NCBI RefSeq assembly: GCF_027409185.1
Contig: NC_084464.1
Span: forward strand, 44,305,095 to 44,369,094
From: Cynocephalus volans
Taxonomy: Eukaryota > Chordata > Mammalia > Dermoptera > Cynocephalidae
DNA: 64,000 bases
Direction: 5' to 3'
The notes under the pieces were generated by a model. It was not told the origin of the DNA and ran no database searches. It saw only the letters and a list, made by a program, of their open reading frames with translations. Each line of letters opens with the position of its first letter. Positions within the stretch are counted from its first letter, which is position 1. Positions 47,685-59,631 of this stretch are shown in pieces. The translations under genes were made by a program, and so were the position numbers.

Positions 47685-48190
47685 TGTCGGGTCCGCCGCC
47701 GGCTGACCCGAACAGCCCGAGCCTCGTTCCTTTTGGTGGACGAGCAAATGGCCCGGGATTCCTCTTTCCCTCCTGTCCCCTTTGGAAGGAGACGGGGGAA
47801 GAGAGCCGTGAAGAGAGGTGAGCACAGCCGCTGGCCCCAACCAGCCCAGTTAAAGGACACTTAGAAGCAGCGGGGGAGCAGTGTCTTTAACTGTCGAGCA
47901 GTTCCGTTTATTATCACACAAGCACTTGCTTTTAAAGGCAAATGGGGAAGGCAGGTTTTTTACATCCTCCAATCAGCTTAAGGGTTACAAGAGCATGCAT
48001 CCTGTCTCAATGCCTATCTATTGCAATCATGCAGTGTTCACGAGCACGGAAGCATGTATTTGGCCAATAAGGGCCATGGCAAGGTTCCCGCAGACACTCC
48101 CACCCTACTTCCTCCTGGCGCCATCTTAGGCTGCCATGTTAATCCACTTGTAATGTCGCTTAAGGTGGTATTAGTTTTTAAAGCCCTACA
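47685..48190 (-). mobile_element. Solo ERV LTR (class II-like), minus strand
   Basis: A 506-bp unit reads TGTAGGGCTTT to GGCGGACCCGACA on the minus strand. The proposed 6-bp target duplication matches at five of six positions (ATCCTG at 47,679-47,684, GTCCTG at 48,191-48,196). An AATAAA signal on the minus strand lies at about 47,908-47,916. A GC-rich R/U5 end with the CGGACCCGACA terminus is typical of betaretrovirus/ERVK-like LTRs. The open frames here are short and non-retroviral. Confidence 0.6.
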
Positions 48191-48424
48191 GTCCTGCAGC
48201 ACAGGACGGTGGATGGGGCCCCAAACTCCAAAGGCAGAAGAATCAAGTCACTTGCATGTTGTCCATGCTCAGGAGACAAAGAATTGCCTGAGCCCTGGGT
48301 CTATGCCAAGCACAAGGAGGGTCCTTCCCTGCCCATATATGCCAGGTCTTGAAGCCACCTGGGAAAGGAGGCCAGAGAGAAGGTCAGTAAACACCGAATT
48401 TCAGAACTGAGTCTCTCACTGACA

Positions 48425-50005
<1,581 letters not shown>

Positions 50006-50189
50006 GGGGGGAACAGGTTACATCTGATTGTCTTCAGTGATATCTCACTGACATTTGAAGGGATGAAAACCTACCCAGGTCTTAATTAAAACCTATGGAA
50101 GGAGGGTTCTGGCCTCTAATTTTGGTGGAGTAGTTTGTATTGAAATAACCCTCCTGCTGGTAACAATCATAAATTCTGGGCCACCTCCC

Positions 50190-50625
50190 CCCCCATTTAT
50201 TTTATTTTATTTTGTTATTGTAATAAGAACACTTAACATGAGATCTGCCCTCTTAACAAATTTTTAAGTGTACAGTACTATAATGTTAACTATAGTCACA
50301 ATGTTGTATGGCAAATCTCTAAAAGGTATTCTTCTCGTGTAACTGAAACTTCATATTCACTGAACAGTAACTGCCCGTTTTCCCCTTCTCCAGCCCCTGG
50401 CAACCACCATCCTATTCTCTGTTTCTATGAGTTTGACTATCTTAAATACTTCGGATAAGTGGAACCACACAGGGTTTGTCTTTGTTTGACTGACTTATTT
50501 TACTTAACATAACATCCTGCAGGTCCATCCATGTTGTTGCATATGGCAGGATTTCCTTCTTTTTTAAGGTTGAATAATATTCCATTGTATGTATATGCCA
50601 CATCTTCTTTATCGGTGCCTCCATC
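50190..50625 (-). mobile_element. L1 3' end, minus strand
   Basis: The plus strand reads an antisense L1 3' UTR and the end of ORF2 (AGGTCCATCCATGTTGTTGC, TATTCCATTGTATGTATATG). The minus-strand frame at 50,442-50,627 contains MWHIHTMEYYSTLKKKEILP, typical of the ORF2 C terminus. Left boundary at the TTTTATTTTATT tract. Confidence 0.8.
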
Positions 50626-50767
50626 AATAGACATGTGTTTCGCTGACTGTCTCAGAGGCTCATCCGCAGTCCTGAGCCACCCGTGGTCTTGTGATAGGAG
50701 TGAAACCTGTGCGGATGTCTCTTGATCAAACCCTAATAAGCTCAGGTTGCTCCAGCAGTTCTCATGG

Positions 50768-51170
50768 TGCTATTGTTTGAATATATGTGTTGCCCAAAGA
50801 TTCCTATGTTGGAACCTAAGAACAAATGTGATAGTATTAAGAGGTGGGGCCTTTAGGAGGTGATTAAGTCGTGAGGGCTCTGCCCTCATGAATGGGATTA
50901 GTACCTTATAAAAGGGCTCAAAGGAACCAGCTAGGCCCTTTTTGCCCTTCTATCTCTTCTGCTATGATAGGACACAAAGTCATCTTTTTGCCTTTTTTTC
51001 CCCTTCCACCATGTGAGGACACGGCAAAAATGCCCTCATGAGACATTGAGTGCCAGCACCTTGATCTTGGACCCCCATCCTCAGAACTGTGAGAAATAAA
51101 TTTCTGCTCTCTCTACATTATCCAGCTTAAGGTATTTTGTTATAGCATCGGGAATGGACTGAGATACACA
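50768..51170 (+). mobile_element. MaLR-type LTR (MLT1/MST group)
   Basis: The motif order TGCTATTGTTTGAATATATG, AAGAGGTGGGGCCTTTAGGA, CCCTCATGAATGGGATTAGT, CTTATAAAAG, ACTGTGAGAAATAAATTTCT and TTTTGTTATAGCA is that of the mammalian MLT1/MST LTRs. It is old and non-coding. Confidence 0.8.
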
Positions 51171-51778
51171 GCAAGTTAGACAGTCCTTGGGGAGCTGTGC
51201 TGCTCTCCTGTCTGTCTTCGGGGCTATGGTCCACGGTCACATCACAGCTCACGGTGCTCTTGGGCTGCTGTTAGGTAACTGATCGATATCATGGTACATG
51301 CTCTCTCTCTCCCCCTTTCTCTCTCTAATTAATGTAGAGCTACATGGTGGGTGGATCTCAATTATTCTTCTTGAATTTTGCTACATCTCTTTTATCTTCT
51401 CTGTGCTGTTGGTGGCAAAATCTGGTAATGTTGGAGAGCTCCTTGCCTCGACCTTCTGTACCCATTAAGAAGTCACTCATCATAAAATTTTAATGTCTTT
51501 TTGACATATATTAAAATATTGTGCACCTATCCTTAGATAATTATAATATGTTTAATTTATTTAATGTAAATTAAGTTTGGTAACAAAAGAAATCAAAACT
51601 AAAAGAGTAGGTGTGAGATTGGTTATGTTAAAGCTGTAAAAATATGCAGATTCTTTCAAAAATGTCATGGGAAATTATATATATATAATATATAATATAT
51701 AATAATAAATGAATTTTAATTTTTTATGAATTACATATAAATATATATAAATTATATATATTATGTATACCTCCCGTG

Positions 51779-51809
<31 letters not shown>

Positions 51810-54800
51810 CATGTTATGTATACACAAGTATATACAAAAAAAAAGGAAATAAAATCAAAACTGTCCATATATCAAGACCCAGGGGGGTCTTCTTAGGTTT
51901 AATTAAACACTCAGAGTCAAATGATTACCATAAGCCACACTCCACTCTCAGATTAACTTAAAAGAATATTAGACAGAAATCAAAGCATGCTAAGGGGTCA
52001 GCATCAGGTATTTTTCTTCAGTGGGAGAAGTTCTTGAAACAATTTATAACGTAGTCTAGGAACTATTTTCTTCCCACCCTACTCCCCAAATAACAATTTA
52101 GGTGCAAGTAGATGAATTTATACCTGTGGAAGTGGGGTACATCCTGGCTTAGAATCCTCATGCCCCACAGAAGCCAGTATCTCCTGTAACACATCCATGG
52201 GCGTAGCTTCCAGAGTCCCTGTAAGGACCTGCCCAGTTAGAAGGGTCACTGCATTCAGAGATGCCCAAACTAGGGGTTCCCACCATTTGTTACAGTTCAT
52301 CAAATATTCTTCCCAGTCATGATACAAATTGCCAGTAAGAGACCATTTTTACCACAAGCAATGTTGTCTAGAAATCCAGCTGACATTCTTCCTTTATCAG
52401 GTTTAAGAAAAACAGAAAATTAGCCTAAGACTAAATTTGTCATGGAGGAGTAGAAAGGGTATTGTTAAGCATTTACCCACAAGAGTCAAAGTGATAGAGT
52501 TAATTTTTTTCCGTTCTAAGAGATCATTTCAATTTTCAAATTATTTAAGACAAGTACATTCTATATTTTGTTTGTGTGCTTATTCAAAAAAGGCATGGTC
52601 ATAGCTTAGGCTAAGTGATACCTGGTGTAGATGTGATATATTTTTTAGATACAACTCATGGTCTAAACGTTAAACATTTGAAGTTGCAAACCACTTACAC
52701 AGGCTAAGTAACACCCAGAAAATTTTTTAGTATGTACATGAGGAAAAAATTAAAGATCCTGAGTTAAGAAATCTTTGACCTTTTATAAGCTGTCTGAATA
52801 CTCAACGTCAAAACATTTATGAAGAGTTAAATACTACTGACCACAAGAGGGAAGCCTAGTCCCACTTATATCATTTATTAGAAACTAGGGAAAAGAGATG
52901 TTTCCTGAGAATCTTTGAAATACCCATAAACACAGTGTACAAGACCAACAACTGTCATCCCCACTCAAGGCTGTATTTGTGGCTGGGGTGGTTTAAGTCT
53001 TTTGAATGGACTGGTTCTTATACTCCACATATTACTCCCTACAGAGTTAGAGACTGGATGTAGAAAACCACAGTCCCCACTTTCTAAGTGAGACCATCAA
53101 AATACAAGGCTTCTTTAAAACCCAGTTTTCTCAAGACAAAATGGAAATACAATTATCATCTAATGAATATAATGGCAAGATTTAACATGATATCTATTAC
53201 TGGCAGTATTTTTAATTGGGGAGGAAGAAAGTGTGTACCGAAAGTACCCATGCTATTGACCACGATACAGAATTTTAGTGAAGTCAGTAACAATCCTCCT
53301 GCCTATTTCTCATCTTTCTTTCTACCTTAAAAGTTTCAAAGTTCAAAAATAACCTCAGAAATCCGAAATAGATTACTCTCTATTGTCACTCTTGTTTCTT
53401 CTAAAATAGTTCACATCTTTGAACGCTCCTCATGTATTATCCTGAGTCTTGAAATGGTCTGTTCTTTATTTTATTTTATTTTATTTTTTATGGTCTGTTC
53501 TTTAGATGCTGCTTATCCACTCGTGTTCTCCCCTGTCCTCTTGTGGTCACTTACATTTTCCTCTTGCGCTCTGTGGTTGTCCCACGCTGGACTCAATGCG
53601 AACAAGAGACACCTTCTCTTATGACTTCTATTTTTTTGTGAAAATTTCTTCCATTCATTCACAGCGTTCAGACTTGAAAACTTAACTACTTTTAAAAAAA
53701 AATAATTTTCTAACACCTTTCTCATCCTAATCCAACTAGTCAGGAGGCTCTAGCGATTGATTCTTCACATTTCTAAACTCTCATCTTCAACTTCTTGTCT
53801 TTTAACTTCTCTGCAGTAAGTGATTTTCCTAGTTTAGAACCCAGCCCCTTTACTATGAGTGCTAACCAAATATATAAAGTAAACCACCTTCAGGTTTTCA
53901 GTTTCTCACCCTCAATTATACCCTTTATAAAAGGGTAAGAGTAGAAGAGGGCTGCTATACAGACATTCTTGCAATTTTCAAACATTAGCAGAGATCATGC
54001 TTAATGGCTAAACATTTCCAAATAGTGCTGCACATGCCCAGAGAAATGGTGGTAGGAATTGGTGGCACTATCGTCTGGACTTGGTTGGTTCTCAGAATCC
54101 CAGTCTCTAAATTCCCTTCTGGCTAAAGGAAAAGGTCCTTCTAGAAATCCTGCTACTTTCCACCGAAAACATTAGAGTTAATTCTAAGGAGCTGTGCCTT
54201 CTATGTGACAAATGCCCAGATGTAGATGTCATTTAGTAACTTAGAAGTCCACTGGCACTGTAATCTTGAGTAATTTGACAGAACACAGAACTGATTAATG
54301 CCTCAAATATCAATTTTACTCTTGGAAAAAAGAGCAGGAGACTTAAAAGAGATTGAAGGAAACTCAAATTTGTCCCTTAACAGAGAGACCCCTGTGTAAC
54401 GCTTAATCTAAGAAAACCGTATTATATGCCTACTGTTCTGTATTATCCTGTAAGAAAATTGGGCTAAGAAACATAGTTAACATAGCTAGTTCTATGTTCA
54501 CGTTCTTCACTGTGTTATAATTATGTCTAGTGACTAGTGACAGACAATGATTGTGATTTATACTTCATATAATATTTGCTGTTGTTTTGTTTTTAATGTG
54601 CATGTTCTTTCCTCAGTTTCAACTAAAGGGCCATTAACACAGGTATCTATCTATGGACTTGTGAGATTGTTCTTAACATCTTTTGCACAATTCACAAATG
54701 AAATAACAGGAACCTGTTTTGCTCTCTCCATCGATCAAAGGAGTGTAGGAAGGACAGTATAAGATGGAGCAGATTTGTATTCTTGAATGGATCTTCTCTT

Positions 54801-55762
54801 TACTATGAATTTTATCCTCAACCACCACAGTACGTGGGAAAGGGACTAACTTGCATGTAATTTGTGAAACTATTTTCTAGGAGGACCAAGAGTTTCCTTT
54901 ACCTGACATGAAGTTGAGTGGTTGAGGACAATGGAATTGGTTTCTGATCCCACCTGGGAAACCTAAAGGGCAGGGTGGACAGACTAGTTGGTGGTGGATC
55001 CTGGAAAAGTTGCCTGCATTGGGAAAGGTCTGCACTCCCAGAGTTTGTGGGCACAAAGGGGGTTTCAGTATTTCTTATACACCAGACACGCACACGAGGG
55101 AGTTAGAAGAGCCTATAAAAGCTTGCACAAGAGAAAAGTTTTGCTTTGAACATGACCCAGGCCCAGAGAACACAAAGATTTCATTTCCAATAAGATATCT
55201 CCTGCCTTTTTCTCTTCTTCCCTCTCTTTGAACTCACCCCAGATGGGCCATAGCCACAAAGAGCCACCTAGAATGTGAAGAGGAAGGAGAACAAAACTCA
55301 TTCCTGCCTGCAAAAATTTCTGGCACGGGATAGAAAAAGATTTATCATAAATCAAGTTGGGACTTCTGATTATTACATAGTAATAAGCAATCCAATTGCT
55401 GAGTTAGGATATGTCTGTGGAACTCAAGGGAATTATAGGATGGTCTGTTAATTAAAATTGAGCAAATAATTCATATGGTATGCTGTAATTCACACCCAAC
55501 AGCAGGGCATAGCACCTCTAGTGAGAATCTGTGAAGGGGCAATAGCAGACACAATGAACTTCAGTTTGATTAAACATTTCACTTAGTGCTCGTCCAATCT
55601 AGCAGTTACATTTGTATGCTTCAGATGTTCTCAAAAACATACAAAAAAGAGAACCTTAAATATAGAATATATACAAATAGTATTTAAATAATTAATGAGT
55701 AAATTAAAAATTATATAAATGAGATTGATTTGAAGTGGAGACTTCTCCAGCTCTCCTTTCCT
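51171..55762. other. Non-coding DNA left of DRA, part 1
   Basis: An AT-rich (TATA)n block lies at 51,676-51,770 and a (CA)n microsatellite at about 51,783-51,809. A minus-strand frame at 52,118-52,327 (MYHDWEEYLMNCNKWWEPLV) looks protein-like but is unassigned. A TTTTA-repeat tract lies at 53,466-53,489. No gene is recognised. Confidence 0.4.
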
Positions 55763-58700
55763 AAACACACACACACACACACACGCAGGTGAAGCACATA
55801 AATTCTATGAAATCATTTAGACCTTGATGAGTGAGGGAGGTTCCACAATTTAGACCCTGCAATAGAATATAATATTTAAGGATGCGGTTTCTGGACTCTG
55901 TCTTGTATGGATGATTAAGTAAAATCATTCTCTATTCCTGGGAAAGTGGCTAAAAGAGGATTCATAGCTGATGGGAGGCACTTTTCAGAAGATGAAAACA
56001 ATTGTGCATTAGAATGACCTATATTCTAATTACCTGTGCCGGCTTTGGAGTGGCAAACATGACGACAGAGTTGGGAGGAATTCTGAAAACAAGTTGCCAG
56101 AATGTCTAAGGAACAGAAGGAAGTGCTGAGAGTGGACCAAGCCGTTCATTGGCCACATGGAGGCAGCTATTGGAGTCAACCACACTTAGGCTTATTTGAT
56201 TTTTTTCAAACTCATGTTTTCTGTCACAGTCTCTCAATTATAAGATTCAGCCTGTGCCTTTTAGAACAGACAAGAAAACTGGGAGTTACAAAACAATCTG
56301 GTATAGACGCTCAGGTTATAGCAATGGAAAGTGTGGTTGGCCAGCAGGGAAATACTGTGAGACATGGATTGAAAGTCTCCAACCCTCACCCCATCACCCC
56401 ACCCACCCCATCCCCACACATCGGCATTTTCTTATTTACAAAGACTATCCAGGTAAAGAGGGGTAATTTCACTCTGCTGGAGGTCTGTATAAAGAGAACT
56501 CAGATCTTTAAAACATCAGGTTTCAGGTGGAGGTGAAGAGAGAATGAACCAAACTCTCAAACTGTCATCCTCCCAGGTTAAACATGAGCCCAGTCATCAT
56601 GGGGCCTTTATTCACACAGGACATGCTGGGGAGGTCTATAACCCACACTCTAGCTCACTTGTTGATATCGACAGTTCACAGTTTTCATGCTGAGAGAGAT
56701 TTATTTCAGCAGTCTAGCTTCTGCCACCTCTCAAGATGTGGACAAGTGACACAGAACAAGAGAAGGTTTTTGCATTGTGAATCGGGAAGAAAAGGCCTTT
56801 ATCAAATCCCCTCAGCACTTCTGGTAGGAAGTCCTCACTAGGAGAGACTCCATTGAGACCTTCAGTACTAGAGGGAAAAGTGGGGAGGACTGGGGAAAAG
56901 AAAGCCCACAAAGGGGCTGGAGGTTCTCAAAACACACAAACATATCAAGTATTGAGTTTCCAGACTTGATCTGGGCCCAATGTGAAAGCTATTTCATTTC
57001 CAAGCCCTAACCTATTACTCCAAAATAATTTTTTCTTGTTTTAGGCTTGGCACTGTAGGAAGAACCAGAATGAGCTATGGTGGGTTTTGTGTGTATGTAT
57101 GTGTGTGTATATATATATATATACATTTAGTAATTTTTATGAAATTCCCATTTGCTTTTATGGTCCTGCGTGTATCTATATCTTACAGAACCGAAGTAAG
57201 AAGATTGCATCTCCCAGGCTCTCCTGGCCTCCAGGTTTCTGAATGTGGCATACATACATACATACATACATTTTTCCAGTGAAACTTGGTATTATGAGAT
57301 TTGGGAGGTGGAAGTGAGGCTGAAGCCATCTCATGCAGTAGACACAGGGCTTCCCAGACATGAGTTTCGCAGCAGCCTTGTATTTCCAGGACATTCCACT
57401 CTTTGGGGCTTAGAGGAGCTGTGGCATCTGCAGAGGCTTCCTACAGGTTCCTGACCTCTCAAAGTTGGGGGTCTTCACTGACTTGTGCTCCTCCAGACTT
57501 CCTAATGGTTTTAAGGTGTAATTCCCTGTAACAGATTCAACTCTGTTGAGTGTCTACAGAGATTTCTATTGCCTGATTGAACTCTGACTGATATGGTGGC
57601 TTCTCACCATTTAGTGTCACCAAGAAGATTTCTGTCAGGTGCCTTCGGAAATTCCCTCTAAAAACGCACAGGAAGCTACAGTTTGGGAGAGAACAGGGAA
57701 CCATGAGTAATGTTCAAATAGAACCTTCTCTCCTATCACAGAGAAAGGGAACTTAAAGTCTTTTCCCAAATTTAGTAATCTCATGAAGAAAACCAATCAG
57801 GATCTTAGGACTAAACAATGTCATAAGTTGCTGAGCAACACCTTCGGTTGAAGGTGCTATTGTAACATGTAAAATGTGCTTGAATTTACCATATATGTAT
57901 TAAGCACCTTTTGAGAACAAGGCATTATGGCAGTCAGCAAAGGGTAGTCATAGAAAAAGTATACTTGGCTTTGCTTCTGAAAAAGAAGATAAGTATAAAT
58001 CATAGGATCAAACTCACAGCACGGACTGATACTGTACAATTCTCATCTTGCCCATTCCGCTGCCTGCAAGCATTGTATTCCTGAACACTTTTAGGGCAGA
58101 ATCATGCTGTGGGTCTCCTCTTAGTGATCTAGAGTTAATGTCACAGGATGTTCAAAGCCCTTAGATGTGATCACATAATCAATAATGTATAGGGTGTTTT
58201 TCCTCATAAGTTATGAGGACAGCTGCATGGTAGGATAAAACCTCAGCACAATGGTGTAGAAAATCCACCCTAAATCATCCTAATCCATCCACGGCTCATG
58301 GCTAATATTAAGCAATGGAGTCACTGTCTGGTGGGTTGCCTTACTGCCAGGTCGCTCTTCATTAGAAGTACAAGTGTACTTCAAAAAGTTCGTGGAAAGA
58401 TCCTATTATCTTTCAATTCTATTTTTCCACAAACTTTTTGAAGTACCTTCATATTTGGATTCCAGTTCTTTCTACGTGTGGTTTAACATTTTCCTTTCTA
58501 TTGCACTATATTTTCAGAAACATGACAGCTAGAGTCTCTTTCAGTAGTCTCTATGGTGAACATTAAAATATATTCTTCAGATCAGAACTTAATAATTGTA
58601 TGACAGGAGAAGAACTTTCATAATCTTATGATGTGGGGGAAGGAATGGTAAAGCCCTCCTGCAAATCATTATCCTTAGTGTTCCCAGTAAAATAAGCTTT

Positions 58701-59340
58701 GCCCAGTTTTCTCTACCATATTCATTGACATGAGTCCTCAAGTGAGGTGTGTCTCTAGCAGTCTACTCCAAACTCTGGTCATATTTAAGATGGCACGGAG
58801 TAGGAGAAGGTACCCTCTTTATAGCCCACCGTTTCCAGTAATCAATGCCTGTGTTCCAAGGTGTAGCTTTCCATCCCTCTCCAGCTTACAGAGTGTTGAA
58901 ACTCAGCGTTTCTCCTCTAATGTTATCTAAATATAGCTCAATGCCAGGGATCCGAAACTCTTGGGCTGAGTTGGTTATCTTGGTGTCTAGGACACTGGAG
59001 GAGAACTATGTAGAGAAAGGAGCTTCTTAAGTAAAGCTCTGTCACTCAGTCCTGCCAAAATTCAGGCATTCTTCATGGTCTGACAATTTACCTTCTCTTT
59101 AGATTATTTGTTGTTCCTTAAATAAACCCCCAGCTGTCACAGCACAGAGGCATGATCTGTATTTAGCTCTCACTTTAAGGTGTTTCCATTGATTTTACTC
59201 TCACTAATGTGCTTCAGGGATATCCCTTTCTAGAATTCAGATTGGGATGGAAGTCTGTGAGTGAACATTCTCAAAAACTTGATTTTTTTTTTGGTTGTTA
59301 TTGTTTGAGAACTTTACTTTCTTATCTAATGAACTAAGTG
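55763..59340. other. Non-coding DNA left of DRA, part 2
   Basis: (CA)n at 55,764-55,785, a (GT)n(TA)n tract at about 57,090-57,124 and (CATA)n at about 57,249-57,271. No exon is seen. Distal DR regulatory elements may exist here, but I cannot identify any. Confidence 0.4.
58372..58452. mobile_element. Mariner-type MITE (HSMAR2-like hairpin), copy 2
   Basis: The ends read GTACTTCAAAAAGTTCGTGG and, in complement, AGGTACTTCAAAAAGTTTGT, forming an 80-bp hairpin. It lies about 1.1 kb from the DRA start codon. Confidence 0.8.
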
Positions 59341-59345
59341 TCTCT

Positions 59346-59438
59346 TGTCCTGGACACTTTACGAGAGCCCTTCCCCTAGAAACAGATGTGTCATCTCAAG
59401 AGGTTTTTCTGATTGGCTGAAACTCAACTGATTTGAAT
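59346..59438 (+). promoter_or_regulatory. DRA promoter: S (W), X1, X2, Y boxes and degenerate octamer
   Basis: The class II enhanceosome array is intact in order and spacing: S/W box around GGACACTTT (59,352-59,360), X1 box CCCCTAGAAACAGATG (59,373-59,388), X2 TGTGTCA (59,387-59,393) and Y box CTGATTGGCTG with the inverted CCAAT core (59,409-59,419). These bind RFX, CREB-like factors and NF-Y, which together recruit CIITA. The position of the DRA octamer holds ATTTGAAT (59,431-59,438) instead of ATTTGCAT. Transcription probably starts at about 59,475-59,490. Confidence 0.92.
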
Positions 59439-59549
59439 TTTAATCATGTCAAACTCTATCACACTCCCACATCAAATTTTCTCTTATTCTTGTCTGTTCT
59501 GCCTCACTCGTGAGCTCTACTGAACCCCATCAAAGCACACAAGAAGAAA

Positions 59550-59631
59550 ATGGACAAAAGTGGAGTGCTGGTGCCAGGATTTTTCATCATGGCTGTCCTG
59601 ATGAGCCCTAAGGAATCATGGGCTATCAAAG
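59550..59631 (+). CDS. DRA: DRA exon 1 (signal peptide)
   Basis: ATG at 59,550 starts MDKSGVLVPGFFIMAVLMS and runs 27 codons plus 1 nt to the GTAGG donor. The hydrophobic core and the SWA end before I-K-E-E fit cleavage as in other DR alpha chains. The start lies in the expected GAAGAAAATGG context. Confidence 0.95.

Noticed and set aside
48021-48410. 129-codon plus-strand frame
   Set aside because: It crosses the antisense of an ERV LTR and unique DNA and shows no domain.
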